64,000 nucleotides of DNA, taken from positions 1 through 64,000 of the forward strand of contig JAAFJY010000025.1 of assembly GCA_013299105.1 (NCBI GenBank), read 5' to 3'. Numbering within the stretch: the stretch's first letter is position 1; every line of letters starts with the position of its first letter. A model generated the notes under the pieces. It did not search any database and was not told the origin of the DNA. It saw nothing but the letters and a program-made list of their open reading frames with translations. Position numbers and translations under genes: made by a program. Shown here one piece after another: positions 42,555 through 52,320 of this stretch. The DNA is from Chitinophagales bacterium. Lineage in GTDB: Bacteria > Bacteroidota > Bacteroidia > Chitinophagales > Saprospiraceae.

Positions 42555-42570
42555 GTGGTTTGATTTTTAG

Positions 42571-42651
42571 CAAAATTAAGTATTTTTTAAGTAATTGCAA
42601 GTGATTTTTAAAAAATTACTTAATTTTGTTCTTGAAAAGTACGTAATTAAA
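42571..42651. promoter_or_regulatory. Divergent nirB/cobA promoter region with operator-like motifs
   Basis: TAATTTTG occurs as a -7 box in both directions (42578-42571 minus, 42621-42628 plus), each preceded by ACT, so ACTTAATTTTG is mirrored. TACGTAATTA at 42640-42649 is the exact reverse of the porin motif; AAATTACTTA (42613-42622) and TAAGTAATTG (42588-42597) are related. Confidence 0.5.
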
Positions 42652-42661
42652 CAGCCAGAAC

Positions 42662-43432
42662 ATGGTGAAAGCACTCAAATCTCCCAAAATTACGCTGGTT
42701 GGAGCTGGCCCCGGCGATCCAGACCTGATCACTCGCAAGGGTTGGAAAGCCCTACAAAGTGCAGATGTGGTGCTTTACGACGCATTGATTCACCCAGATT
42801 TGTTGGCGGAAATACCTAGTGGAGTACCATGTTTCTATGTAGGCAAAAGGTGCAGTCAGCACAGTTTCAGCCAGGAGGAGATCAATCGACAGTTGGTCGA
42901 TTGTGCCCGATTTTACGGCCATGCCGTGCGTTTGAAAGGTGGAGATCCTTTCGTCTTTGGCCGTGGAATGGAAGAAGTACAGTATGCCAAAAGCCAGGGC
43001 ATTGAGCAGATTGAGGTCATTCCGGGCATCAGCAGCGCGATTGCAGGTCCTGCGGCGGCTGGTATTCCGGTGACCAGCCGGGGCTATAGCAACAGTTTTT
43101 GGGTCTTGACCGCCAGCACCAAAACAGGGGAATTGAACAAGGACCTAGAAATAGCCGCCCAATCTTCAGCTACGGTGGTGGTCCTGATGGGGATTCAAAA
43201 ACTGGAAGCTATTTTGGACTTGTTTCAACAACATCGAAAAATGGACACACCAGTGGCCATCATTCAAAATGCTACGATGCCCGATCAAAAAACGATCATT
43301 GGAGAAATAGGTACATTATCATGTGGTGTAGCAAAACCCGACCCGAAAGCAGCGGGATTGGTGGTGATTGGAGAGGTGGTGAACTTGGCTTCGCAAGAGA
43401 TGATCAAAGCGATTGTTAATCAGGTGAAATAG
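42662..43432 (+). CDS. cobA: Uroporphyrinogen-III C-methyltransferase
   Basis: A 256-residue SUMT that methylates uroporphyrinogen III twice with SAM to give precorrin-2, on the way to siroheme. Motifs: LVGAGPGDPDLITRKGW at the N-terminus, VVLYDALI, VRLKGGDPFVFGRGMEE, VIPGISSAIAGPAAAGIPVTSRG and VVLMGIQKL. It is the single-domain form, not the CysG fusion, so the dehydrogenase/ferrochelatase must be encoded elsewhere. Divergence from nirB with a shared 107-base control region fits supply of siroheme to the nitrite reductase. Cobalamin synthesis is an alternative use (cobS lies at 63 kb but is not linked). Confidence 0.96.
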   Translation: MVKALKSPKITLVGAGPGDPDLITRKGWKALQSADVVLYDALIHPDLLAEIPSGVPCFYVGKRCSQHSFSQEEINRQLVDCARFYGHAVRLKGGDPFVFGRGMEEVQYAKSQGIEQIEVIPGISSAIAGPAAAGIPVTSRGYSNSFWVLTASTKTGELNKDLEIAAQSSATVVVLMGIQKLEAILDLFQQHRKMDTPVAIIQNATMPDQKTIIGEIGTLSCGVAKPDPKAAGLVVIGEVVNLASQEMIKAIVNQVK

Positions 43433-43441
43433 CAAAAATTC

Positions 43442-43485
43442 GGGCCTGGTAGAGCTTTACAAAAACTTGCAAGCCACCAGGTCCC
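43442..43485. terminator. Possible bidirectional terminator between convergent genes
   Basis: GGGCCTGGT (43442-43450) pairs with ACCAGGTCCC (43476-43485) with one bulged base. No T-run follows, so this is weak support. Confidence 0.3.
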
Positions 43486-43516
43486 AAACTTTCGCCTATG
43501 TAAACTTAGAAGACTA

Positions 43517-46500
43517 TTACTTGTCTAAAATTACCCGCTTGACGCTAACCCCATTGGTATGCTCCAAACGCAGGAAATAGATACCAGCCGGATACTGGCT
43601 CAAATCAAGCTCGAAGAAGCGCAGATTGTTGGCTTTTTCGAGTCTCATCACTTGACCTTGGCTATTGATCAGCGAAAGTCCCTTTACTTCAAGCTCTTTG
43701 CCGATGCCAACCGTAAGCGTCCCACTGCTTGGTACGGGGAATACGGAGAAATCAGCCTCCTTGGTCTGGTACTTGGCATTAAAGGCCATCAGTTCCGTTT
43801 CTACCAGCGGAGTACCAGTGTACTCCCAACGACCAATGTCCGGTGCAGAACCACTGAATGACAGCCCTACATTCACCCCTTTGTTCACGCAAAAGCTACT
43901 GCCTGAAGCGGGTTTGTAGTAGTTGTCCCAACGATTGCCAGAGTTGTTGAAACCAGGTGCTCCCAGAATGTTGGTTGAGTTGGCACTGATGTTGTTGCCG
44001 CTGAAATTGGCTTTGGTTGGGTTCGTGTGATACTTAAGGTTGTTGGTGAAAGTCAAGCTGGCACCATCTTTGACATCCTCCGCTTCTGTTTCTAGGAATA
44101 CGTTGTTCCGAATATCAACCCCGGTCGCAGCAGTAAGTGAAAGACCAACCCCCATTCGATGAAATACGTTGTTGTAAATCTTGATGTTGTTGGAAGGGTC
44201 AGGGCAGAACAATGCCGCACTATTGCCAAAACCAAAATTAGGTGTACGGGCCACATTTGCAAAAATGTTGTTACGGATCAAATAGTTTTTCAACTCGTAA
44301 GATCCACCTCCGTACCAGATTGCAATACCAAACCCTTTGTCCTGGATATAGCAATCCGAAATCTCAACCCCGCTCAAGGCTGCTTCGATGGCTTCTTTGG
44401 AGCTAACGCCATCGCTGTCGATCATGCGTACGTTGTTCACACGAAGGTTGCTAACGGCTGTGCCAACAGGTTGATAGGTGGTCATTTGAGCGTGGTTCAC
44501 AAAGGAGAGCCAGGTATTGCACACCACATTGTACACTTCATTGCCATCCTTGAGGTTCCACAACTCGATCGAGATTTTTTCGCCCCAGGCTGCATCTGCT
44601 TCATTCACATTGATGTTGCAGTCGTGGATTTTCACGTTGCGGAAGTGCCCCACAAAAATGAATTTGATCCCATACCCTACATTGTCGTTGATGGTAATGT
44701 TGTAAATATCGGCACCGTCTAATCCTGCGAGACACAAATTTCCAAGGGTTTCGCTGCCTAGTTGGGCACCATTGTTGAGGAAAGTACAGTTGAACACCGT
44801 GGTATTGGTCATCCATTTCCCGGCAGGCATGGGTTCGTACCACCACATGTCGCTACGGCCAAATACCGCCCCTCTTTGCTGGAAATTTTTGATGGTTACA
44901 TGGTGCATGGTCACTCCGCTGCGGCATTGTACCCAGACCCCAGCTTTGATGACTTTATTGTTGCCATCCAAAGTGAAGCCACTGAGCGTTTGGTTTCCAT
45001 TGGCGGGTGTCAGCATTTGGGTAAGTGAGCCATACTTGGGGTTTGCACCAGAGTAAGCATCTGAAGCCAATTGGATCAAGCTGCCATCGTACCATAGTTT
45101 CCAATCCCCACTGCCTTGGTCAATACCCGGAGCTGGAATGGCTGCGGCTGATGTAATGGTCACTTGGGCTTCACCAGCACCTTGTAGGTTGACTCCCAAA
45201 GGCAGTTTGATGGCCTCGGTCTCGGAATAGGTTCCTGGATTGACATAGATGGTATTGTTCAAACCAGCAGGTACTTGCTGCGCAGCATACGCAATGGTGC
45301 GATAAGGCAAGGTCGAAGAACCTCTACCAGGAGCATCTAGCCCCGTAGTGGCTACATAGTAAGTAGTACCGGGTACAGGGGCAACTGCTGTGGTGAAGCT
45401 GATTCCAGCATTGCTTGCCACAGTTGAACCACTTCCATTCACAGCCGTAACCTTCCAATAGTAAGTCGTATTGCCAGCCAATGCAGTGGTGGGGGCGTAG
45501 CTGGTGGTGGTGAGATTGCTCAGGTTGATGACCGGGCTGGCATAAGTGCTACTGGTCGAAACGACCAGGTTATAACCAGAGGCATTGGCCGAAGTAGCCC
45601 AAGTGAAATTAGGGTACTGCGAGACATTACTAGCCCCACTTGCTGGAGCACTCTGGGTAAAAGAACCAGGGGGTGGAGGTGCCGCAGTAGTAAAGGAAAT
45701 TCCCGCATTGCTGGCAACTTTCGTCCCAGTCACATTGACAGCAGTAACTTTCCAGTAATAAGTGGTAGTGCCTTGCAAAGCTACTCCTGGTGTATAGATC
45801 GTACCTGTAATCCCACTTTGGTTGATCAGAGGGTTGGCGTAAGTGCTGCTGGTAGAAACCACCAGGGTGTAGCTGTCTGCGCTGGAAGAAGCACCCCAAG
45901 TAAAGGCTGGGCTCACCGATACCCCAGTCGCTCCGCTCGCTGGAGCAGTTTGGCTGAAATTTCCTGGCACGGGAATCGGTGTAGGGAGTGCACTGGAAAG
46001 GACAGAGCTTGGTACAATCACTTGCGAACCAGCTGGTGGAATCCAAACAACGGTCAAGTGGTCGCCGCCGGAGTCTTCTTTGTGCAGCGCTTCTACATAG
46101 TACCAATTGTTGGCCACCATGCTCACATTTCCACTTTGGGTACCATATTTATTGTACTGTTCTTGGTTGGTCCAGCCAGAAACCGAGGCGACCAATACTT
46201 TATTCGCCGGTGATTCATTGGTACTGATCCACAGTTCGCTGTTGTCGTCACTGGCGATTTTGAAGGTATAAGTACCCGTTGAAGGGGCTTTGATGTAACC
46301 CTTGATCCTGGCACCGTAAGCCTCCGCAACGTCTCTTGGAGCATCAAACTTGGTCAAGGTGCTGGTAGAAGTGGGATTATTGGGATAATTGGCATTGCTG
46401 GTCAAGGCCGAGACATTGGCTCCCGCGATACCTGCCCAATATTGGCGAATCAAAGTTCCGTCCCCATTTTGCGTTACAGGTGGTTGCGCAGCGGTGGTAA

Positions 46501-48886
46501 ATGAAAGTCCGGCGTTGGTAGCTACAGTACTTCCACTTACATTGACTGCGGTCACTTTCCAATAGTACAATGTTGTGTAGGTCAAAGCGGCGGCGGCGGA
46601 GTAAGAAGTTCCTGAAATACCACTTTGGTTGATCACTGGACTGGCATAAGTGCTGCTGGTTGAAACCACCAGCGTATACGAGCTAGCATTGGAAGCAGCC
46701 CCCCACGTGAATGTAGGCAAAACATTCACATCAGTAGCTCCGCTGGCAGGTGTGCTTTGCGAAAAAGCCCCGGGTGCGGGAGGTGGTGCAGCAGTGGTGA
46801 AAGACAAGCCTGCATTGCTAGCATCGGTATTTCCACCGCTGTTGGTGGCGCTAACTTTCCAGTAATAAACAGTGTTGGCAGCCAGCGCTGTGGCCGAAGT
46901 GTAGGTGGTTCCTGTAATCCCACTCTGGTTGATGATTGGACTGGTGAAACTGCTATTGGTCGATACCACCAGCGTATAACTGGTGGCGTTTGAAGCGGCG
47001 GTCCAGCTAAAATTAGGCGTTGTGGATACCCCAGTAGCCCCTGCTGCGGGGGTACTTTGGGTAAATGAACCCGGTGCAGCAGGTGGCACGCCAATGGTCA
47101 AGTCAAAATAATCAAGGTTGATGGAATTTGATACATTAGCCTCGCTGTGTAAGCCAATCCCTTGGTAGCCCGCTGGCATGTTGAACGTGTAAGACACGAT
47201 GGCCCAAGTACTGGCATTGGCCGTTGCCGGGAAAGAAACATCCTGGATTTTTGCACTTCCATTGTACAAATCCATGGTATTGATCGTACTTCCAGAGGCA
47301 TTGGAATAGCGAATATCTACCCTTACCAAGGTTGGATTGTTGTAGCTGCGTTCAAAACTCACCTTCGACCACTCACTGGTCATGCCATTTACGAAGCCTG
47401 TACCGGAATACCCACTTGCAGCTGTGCTGACACTGGCGTTTGATAAATTGCATTGTTCGGCTTCGTAACGGATAGCGGTCCCTCCCCCACCACTGGCCGC
47501 TAAAGTTGTAAAACTCAAACCCGCATTGCTGGCTTCAGTCGAGCCACTGCCATTGATGGCGGTGACTTTCCAGTAATACAGCGTGCTGTTGGACAAATTA
47601 CTACCTGGCGTAAAACTAGTCCCGCTGATGCCGCTCTGGTTGATGATCGGACTGGCGTAGGTACTACTGGTGGATACTACTAAAGTGTAACTACTCGCAT
47701 TGGAAGATGCGGTCCAACTGAACCCAGGGGTCAAAGCAACCCCAGTTACTCCAGCAGCAGGAGCACTTTGACTAAAATTACCTGGCACTGGCGGAGGGGC
47801 GCTGGTAGTAAAACTCAAGCCTGCATTGGTGGCTACGGTAGAACCTACCGCATTTACAGCGGTGACTTTCCAATAATACAAAGTGCTCGCAGCCAAAGCG
47901 CTGGACGGTGTAAAACTGGTGCCAGTGATTGAAGCCTGGTTGATTATAGGACTGGCATAGGTACTACTGGTGGATACAAGCAAGGTGTAAGAACTGGCAC
48001 CACTGGAAGCGGCCCAACTAAAGGCAGGTGTAGTAGAAACTCCAGTGGATCCAGCAGTAGGGGTGGCCTGGGTGAATGCACCGGGGGCAACTGGTGCTGC
48101 CTGGGTTGTGAAACTCAATCCCGCATTGCTGGATACAGTTGTACCATTGGCATTGGTAGCACTTACTTTCCAATAGTAAAGGGTATTATTGGCCAGTGCT
48201 GAAGAGGGGGTAAAACTGGTGCCCGTCAGTCCAGTTTGATTGATCACAGGGCTGGCATAAGTACTGCTGGTAGAGACAATTAAAGCATAAGAAGTGGCTC
48301 CCGAAGCTGCGCCCCAGGTAAAAGCTGGAGTGGTAGAAACCCCTGTTGCTCCAGCGGTAGGACTGGTTTGGCTAAAACTTCCAGGTGGAGTGGCCGCCGA
48401 TACATCAAGGCTTAGGTCAAGGTAGTCAATGTTTGCAGATACCGAGGTATTGATATTACTGCGAATATTGATCCCCTGGTAGCCCGCTGGTAGGTTAAAC
48501 GTTACCGAAACCGTCCCCCAAGTACTCCAGTTGGCCGTAGTAGGCAAACTGATGTCTTGGATTTTTCCACTGCCCACGTACAAGGCCAAGTTTGTAACTG
48601 CACTTCCGGTTCCATTTGCATAACGGATGTCTATTCTTGCAAGTGTACTATTGTTGATTGAACGGTCAAAACTGATCTTGGACCATTCACTGGTGAATCC
48701 TGTCACATAACCGGAACCCGCGTAGCCAGTATTGGCTGATGCGGTGGTGACATTGGATAAGTTCATACTCTCGGCCTCGTAGCGATACGGGCCTAACTCA
48801 GGCATAGCCCAGGCAGCCTGAACCTGTAAAAACAGGGCAACAGCCAGCAGTCTCCAAAAAAATCTGATGCTTCTTTGCATGATCAT
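43517..48886 (-). CDS. Giant T9SS surface protein: CBM, FN3-like repeats, PA14 and beta-helix
   Basis: A 1789-residue secreted protein. It has a signal peptide (to about 28), then a CBM6/35-like module (30-165, YRYEAESMNLSN). FN3-like repeats 1-3 (about 170-455) are followed by a second CBM-like module (about 470-595, IRYEAEQCNLSN) and repeats 4-5 (about 605-800). A PA14-like domain (about 805-960, IRQYWAGIAGANV and FKIASDDNSELWIS) comes next, then repeats 6-7 to about 1165. A right-handed beta-helix with a DUF1565-type opening (about 1172-1700, YYVATTGLDAPGRGS and GTYSETEAIKLPLGVNLQGAG) precedes the T9SS sorting domain (about 1715-1789, FSVFPVPSSGTLTVGIG). It should bind and possibly cleave a polysaccharide at the cell surface; the catalytic residues of the helix are not evident. 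It ends the PUL operon. Confidence 0.88.
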   Translation of the reverse strand: MIMQRSIRFFWRLLAVALFLQVQAAWAMPELGPYRYEAESMNLSNVTTASANTGYAGSGYVTGFTSEWSKISFDRSINNSTLARIDIRYANGTGSAVTNLALYVGSGKIQDISLPTTANWSTWGTVSVTFNLPAGYQGINIRSNINTSVSANIDYLDLSLDVSAATPPGSFSQTSPTAGATGVSTTPAFTWGAASGATSYALIVSTSSTYASPVINQTGLTGTSFTPSSALANNTLYYWKVSATNANGTTVSSNAGLSFTTQAAPVAPGAFTQATPTAGSTGVSTTPAFSWAASSGASSYTLLVSTSSTYASPIINQASITGTSFTPSSALAASTLYYWKVTAVNAVGSTVATNAGLSFTTSAPPPVPGNFSQSAPAAGVTGVALTPGFSWTASSNASSYTLVVSTSSTYASPIINQSGISGTSFTPGSNLSNSTLYYWKVTAINGSGSTEASNAGLSFTTLAASGGGGTAIRYEAEQCNLSNASVSTAASGYSGTGFVNGMTSEWSKVSFERSYNNPTLVRVDIRYSNASGSTINTMDLYNGSAKIQDVSFPATANASTWAIVSYTFNMPAGYQGIGLHSEANVSNSINLDYFDLTIGVPPAAPGSFTQSTPAAGATGVSTTPNFSWTAASNATSYTLVVSTNSSFTSPIINQSGITGTTYTSATALAANTVYYWKVSATNSGGNTDASNAGLSFTTAAPPPAPGAFSQSTPASGATDVNVLPTFTWGAASNASSYTLVVSTSSTYASPVINQSGISGTSYSAAAALTYTTLYYWKVTAVNVSGSTVATNAGLSFTTAAQPPVTQNGDGTLIRQYWAGIAGANVSALTSNANYPNNPTSTSTLTKFDAPRDVAEAYGARIKGYIKAPSTGTYTFKIASDDNSELWISTNESPANKVLVASVSGWTNQEQYNKYGTQSGNVSMVANNWYYVEALHKEDSGGDHLTVVWIPPAGSQVIVPSSVLSSALPTPIPVPGNFSQTAPASGATGVSVSPAFTWGASSSADSYTLVVSTSSTYANPLINQSGITGTIYTPGVALQGTTTYYWKVTAVNVTGTKVASNAGISFTTAAPPPPGSFTQSAPASGASNVSQYPNFTWATSANASGYNLVVSTSSTYASPVINLSNLTTTSYAPTTALAGNTTYYWKVTAVNGSGSTVASNAGISFTTAVAPVPGTTYYVATTGLDAPGRGSSTLPYRTIAYAAQQVPAGLNNTIYVNPGTYSETEAIKLPLGVNLQGAGEAQVTITSAAAIPAPGIDQGSGDWKLWYDGSLIQLASDAYSGANPKYGSLTQMLTPANGNQTLSGFTLDGNNKVIKAGVWVQCRSGVTMHHVTIKNFQQRGAVFGRSDMWWYEPMPAGKWMTNTTVFNCTFLNNGAQLGSETLGNLCLAGLDGADIYNITINDNVGYGIKFIFVGHFRNVKIHDCNINVNEADAAWGEKISIELWNLKDGNEVYNVVCNTWLSFVNHAQMTTYQPVGTAVSNLRVNNVRMIDSDGVSSKEAIEAALSGVEISDCYIQDKGFGIAIWYGGGSYELKNYLIRNNIFANVARTPNFGFGNSAALFCPDPSNNIKIYNNVFHRMGVGLSLTAATGVDIRNNVFLETEAEDVKDGASLTFTNNLKYHTNPTKANFSGNNISANSTNILGAPGFNNSGNRWDNYYKPASGSSFCVNKGVNVGLSFSGSAPDIGRWEYTGTPLVETELMAFNAKYQTKEADFSVFPVPSSGTLTVGIGKELEVKGLSLINSQGQVMRLEKANNLRFFELDLSQYPAGIYFLRLEHTNGVSVKRVILDK

Positions 48887-49121
48887 AGTTTGTGTAGGTT
48901 AAAAAATACTTAGGGAATAGCATTCCACTACCATGCCGGGCATTTGTTTGGCACAGTTTGCGTTTGTAGTCTTCTGAATTCGGGCAAAATATTAGGGTAG
49001 TTTTCTATTTAGTTTACTGCTTACAACAAATAGTTCTTCACAATTTGAGAGAGGTAGGATTACATTTTAGTACTGGATTTAGTCAAAAAAACGAGGTAAA
49101 AACCCAAGCAAAAACCAAGGT

Positions 49122-50996
49122 TTATTTAGCATTGGCAGCAATTTTATCGATGTGTTCAAAAAGCTTCGTACTGGCTAATTTTTGATCCACCAAGTGCTGC
49201 CAGAAGGCATATATCGCCACATTCCAGCCCATGTTAGGTTTCCAGGGCTCACCATTGAGGGTGTTCAGACACTCGTAAGTGGTATTCCCGGCTTTGAAGT
49301 CGAGACCAATTCGCCACATCAATTCCCCTTCTGCTTCAGGAATACCATGCAAGTAAGCGTCCAGCAAAAAAAGATTATCGTACAAAAAATAAGAGCCACC
49401 CCGAAAGTATTGCCCATCAATAACCCCTTCTCGGTTGGCCTGCGACTTGTACCCTGGCACATCATATCCTGCATTGGGCAGGAAAGTCCCATCTGCGGCC
49501 GCAATCACTTTGTAACCAAAGGGCGTGCGGGAATGGCGGTACATGTGGTAAAAATGGCTTTTCACCTGCTCGGTAGGCAATAGCTTTTTACCAAAATAAA
49601 TCTGGGCAATCAGATCAGGAGCCAGCGGATCTGGCCCTAATACATTGTTTTTCAGCCTGCTAATCGGAACAAAACCCAGGGCTTGGTTAAATTGACGGCG
49701 GTATTGTTCGGCAGCAGCCTCGGGGTTGGAACTGATTTTCAAGCCCATTTCTTGAGCAGCTTGCAAGGCCAAAGCGAACAAACCCTGGTTGAATGAGATC
49801 ACATCCTCTTTTTCAAAAGCCATCAAGTCGCCCCAATACTGGAAGTCCAATCTTCCCGCTTGGGGGTCATAACTGTAATAGCAATTGTTTTTGGCTCGTC
49901 GTTCGATCTCATCGACATAAGCCTGAACCTTGGACAGCGGCACCTCGGCTTTGTTTTTGAACGCCCGATAAGCCCAAATGATGGCAAATAAAGGGTATTC
50001 TGCAAATGGATTGACGGTATGCAGCTCGCTTTTCATGCACTCCGCATCGAACTGGGGTGGCAACATGGTAGCGATCCAAAAGGCATCGCGACCATATTGA
50101 ACATTCGCATATTCCACCGAGGGTACCACCCAATATTTACTTTTGCCCGAATCATTGCTGCGCAAATTCATGTATGCGGTGGTGAATGCCAGGGCACCAA
50201 AGTAGTTGTTGATTTTACCACCTGAAAAATGCGTGGCGGCATACAGGTTAATGTCTTTGCGCAATGCATTGAAATCCTGGGCCTTACTTTGTACAATCAA
50301 GCCTTCAAACTGGTGATTTTTGCCCAAAGTAATTTGATGAAAATGGCGGATCACCTTTCCTGGGGTAAATTTTTGCCCGTTTTCTGCATTGTAGTCCAGG
50401 TTCAGCACCTTAGAAGTATCGGGTTGCATGCCTGGAGATTCGCCGCTGTCCCCTGAGCAGAGCGCGATGTACTGACGGTCTGAGCTAAATTCCTGGCTGG
50501 TAAAATTATCATACAAAGCTGGCGATCCATTCAAGGCGATGGCAAAGCCCTGCTCATTGCGCAATGCCACCACTGGCACGGCTTGCTCAGGTATCGTTTT
50601 TACAATCCAGGCATCCAGATCATGTGGGCTTTGCCGATAAATTTCACTATTTTTCACTTCACCATTGAAGTTGTAGGGGGTGCCTTTTTCATAAAATCCG
50701 CGAAGTGAAAAATAAACCGCAGTTGGGGATTTAGCACTTGCAGTAACGTTGAACACGGTGTAGGTTCCTTTCGCTTGCAGACTGAAATCAATACGGATTT
50801 GCCCCAGTTTCTTCACAGTCTTAAAATCCTTGTTTATGTACCGGGGTAATTCCAAAGCTACGCGATCCTGGACACCTTCCTGGTGCAAAATCAAGGCCCA
50901 ACGCAAACCCTCATTTTGACCCCAGAGTTCCTGACTTACAATCACATGGAGCATGACCAGGTACACCAGCCGAATGTATTCCTTATGTATTTTCAT
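49122..50996 (-). CDS. Secreted six-hairpin glycosidase-like protein
   Basis: A 624-residue protein with a signal peptide (VYLVMLHVIVSQELWGQ). Residues about 30-235 are beta-rich (a sandwich-like N-terminal domain). From about 240 on, alpha-helical repeats with aromatic clusters (YGRDAFWIATMLPPQFDAE, YPLFAIIWAYRAFKNK, YFRGGSYFLYDNLFLLDAYL, GWNVAIYAFWQ) look like an (alpha/alpha)6 barrel, as in GH15, GH63, GH78 and related families. A candidate acid pair is in YGRDAFW and GVIDGQYF, but I cannot assign the family. It has no lipobox or T9SS tail, so it is probably periplasmic. Its position between the surface proteins of the PUL makes trimming of imported oligosaccharides a reasonable role (inference). 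Confidence 0.65.
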   Translation of the reverse strand: MKIHKEYIRLVYLVMLHVIVSQELWGQNEGLRWALILHQEGVQDRVALELPRYINKDFKTVKKLGQIRIDFSLQAKGTYTVFNVTASAKSPTAVYFSLRGFYEKGTPYNFNGEVKNSEIYRQSPHDLDAWIVKTIPEQAVPVVALRNEQGFAIALNGSPALYDNFTSQEFSSDRQYIALCSGDSGESPGMQPDTSKVLNLDYNAENGQKFTPGKVIRHFHQITLGKNHQFEGLIVQSKAQDFNALRKDINLYAATHFSGGKINNYFGALAFTTAYMNLRSNDSGKSKYWVVPSVEYANVQYGRDAFWIATMLPPQFDAECMKSELHTVNPFAEYPLFAIIWAYRAFKNKAEVPLSKVQAYVDEIERRAKNNCYYSYDPQAGRLDFQYWGDLMAFEKEDVISFNQGLFALALQAAQEMGLKISSNPEAAAEQYRRQFNQALGFVPISRLKNNVLGPDPLAPDLIAQIYFGKKLLPTEQVKSHFYHMYRHSRTPFGYKVIAAADGTFLPNAGYDVPGYKSQANREGVIDGQYFRGGSYFLYDNLFLLDAYLHGIPEAEGELMWRIGLDFKAGNTTYECLNTLNGEPWKPNMGWNVAIYAFWQHLVDQKLASTKLFEHIDKIAANAK

Positions 50997-51135
50997 TTTC
51001 CCTGAATTTCGTTAGCTCATAAATACGAAGAGGTGCTATCGCCTTGAAATGACAGGGTGAAACCCAGCGCCAAGTATTTGGCTCCTATCCAGCAAATCTT
51101 AGTGTTCATTTCAGAAAAAGGACTTGAGAGAAAAG

Positions 51136-51179
51136 GCTGTCCGGCTGCTTATTGTGCAAAATTAAGCCCGCCGGACAGC
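51136..51179 (-). terminator. Terminator after the PKD lipoprotein gene
   Basis: GCTGTCCGGC (51136-51145) pairs perfectly with GCCGGACAGC (51170-51179); on the minus strand the stem is followed by CTTTTCTC. It starts 13 bases after the stop at 51192 and splits the PUL transcript. Confidence 0.65.
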
Positions 51180-51191
51180 ATATAAAAAGTG

Positions 51192-52127
51192 TTATTCTAC
51201 TTTGGAAATCACCAAATTATCCAAAGCAATACCATCACCAAACGTAGCACCATCGCTATCCCAGCCTTTGCCGACTTTGATTACGAGGTAGTAAGTGCCA
51301 TCAGCACTCAACTTGAACTTGCCATCTTTGTCCGCCAGGCTGTCTGCGATGTAAGCGTGAGGAAGTGGACCATTGAGGGTTGGAACGACCAACTTCCAGC
51401 CTGTCCAACCACCATAATACCAGCCTGTTACACGACCATTGTCGTAACCATCGGCTTCTTTTGGCTCTTTTTGGTTGACCACAAATTCAAACCAGTAGCT
51501 GTTCATGCCTTTCTTTGGATCATCCTTGTTTTCACCTGCCAAGCGTACCAGAGCGGAGATTTGATAGGTACCCGCTTTCATGTTTTCCATTTTTTGGTAG
51601 ATGATGGTGCCTTCTTCGCTCTTGGTTGCCGCGTCGTTGTCAGGGAAAATGTACAATGATCCACCCGTTCCGCTGGTAGGCTTGTAATCGGTATAACCAA
51701 ATTCATACTTCACATGCTGGAGCTTACCCTGGCTGTCTTTTTGGCCAGAATGCAAAAAGGTCCATGCGCTGGCATCGGCTTTTTCAAAGTTGCCACCTTT
51801 TACCAAGTTCACCACAGGTGGAGGAGTAGCGGTTACTTTTTGAGTTTTCGTGGAAGGCACCGATTCACTTTCGCCCGTTACAGTCAACTTCACATTGTAA
51901 TCGCCTGCTTTTTTGTAAGTATATTTTGGCGAGGCCTCTGTGGAAGTGCCGCCGTCACCAAAATCCCAGACATAACTAACTCCATTTTTCGAGGTACTGG
52001 TAAATTCTACGGTCAAATCCTTGACCACAAAAGTGAAATCGGCCACTGGCTGAGGCACTTCTTTTTCGCAAGCCGATGCAAAAAGTAGAACCCCCATCAG
52101 GCCCAAAAAGCCCAGGTACTTGTTCAT
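51192..52127 (-). CDS. PKD-domain lipoprotein, probable surface glycan-binding protein
   Basis: Read from the ATG at 52127 (MNKYLGFLGLMGVLLFASAC, Cys 20 lipobox) the protein has 311 residues; an ATG four codons earlier is also in frame. The PKD domain spans about 27-105 (VADFTFVVKDLTVEF, SYVWDFGDGGTSTEASPKYTY). Residues about 115-311 form a jelly-roll-like module beginning NLVKGGNFEKADASAWTFL, similar in style to CBM4/9-type binding domains. In a Sus-like locus this position is normally held by a SusE/SusF-type surface glycan-binding lipoprotein, which this probably is (inference). A terminator follows directly. Confidence 0.75.
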   Translation of the reverse strand: MNKYLGFLGLMGVLLFASACEKEVPQPVADFTFVVKDLTVEFTSTSKNGVSYVWDFGDGGTSTEASPKYTYKKAGDYNVKLTVTGESESVPSTKTQKVTATPPPVVNLVKGGNFEKADASAWTFLHSGQKDSQGKLQHVKYEFGYTDYKPTSGTGGSLYIFPDNDAATKSEEGTIIYQKMENMKAGTYQISALVRLAGENKDDPKKGMNSYWFEFVVNQKEPKEADGYDNGRVTGWYYGGWTGWKLVVPTLNGPLPHAYIADSLADKDGKFKLSADGTYYLVIKVGKGWDSDGATFGDGIALDNLVISKVE

Positions 52128-52320
52128 TACGCTTTTCATAAAAAATGAGTTTTTATTTTGACACTGCGATGTGCCAGGTTATGAAAATAGTCTTCCTAAT
52201 AGCATCACTGGCAAGTGAAACTACCCGACTGGTTAAATACAAAGCTTGGGAACACGTTAACTGGAATCTAGCTTTACTCTAACAGCTTTACTTTACAAAC
52301 AGAAAATATGCACTAACATA

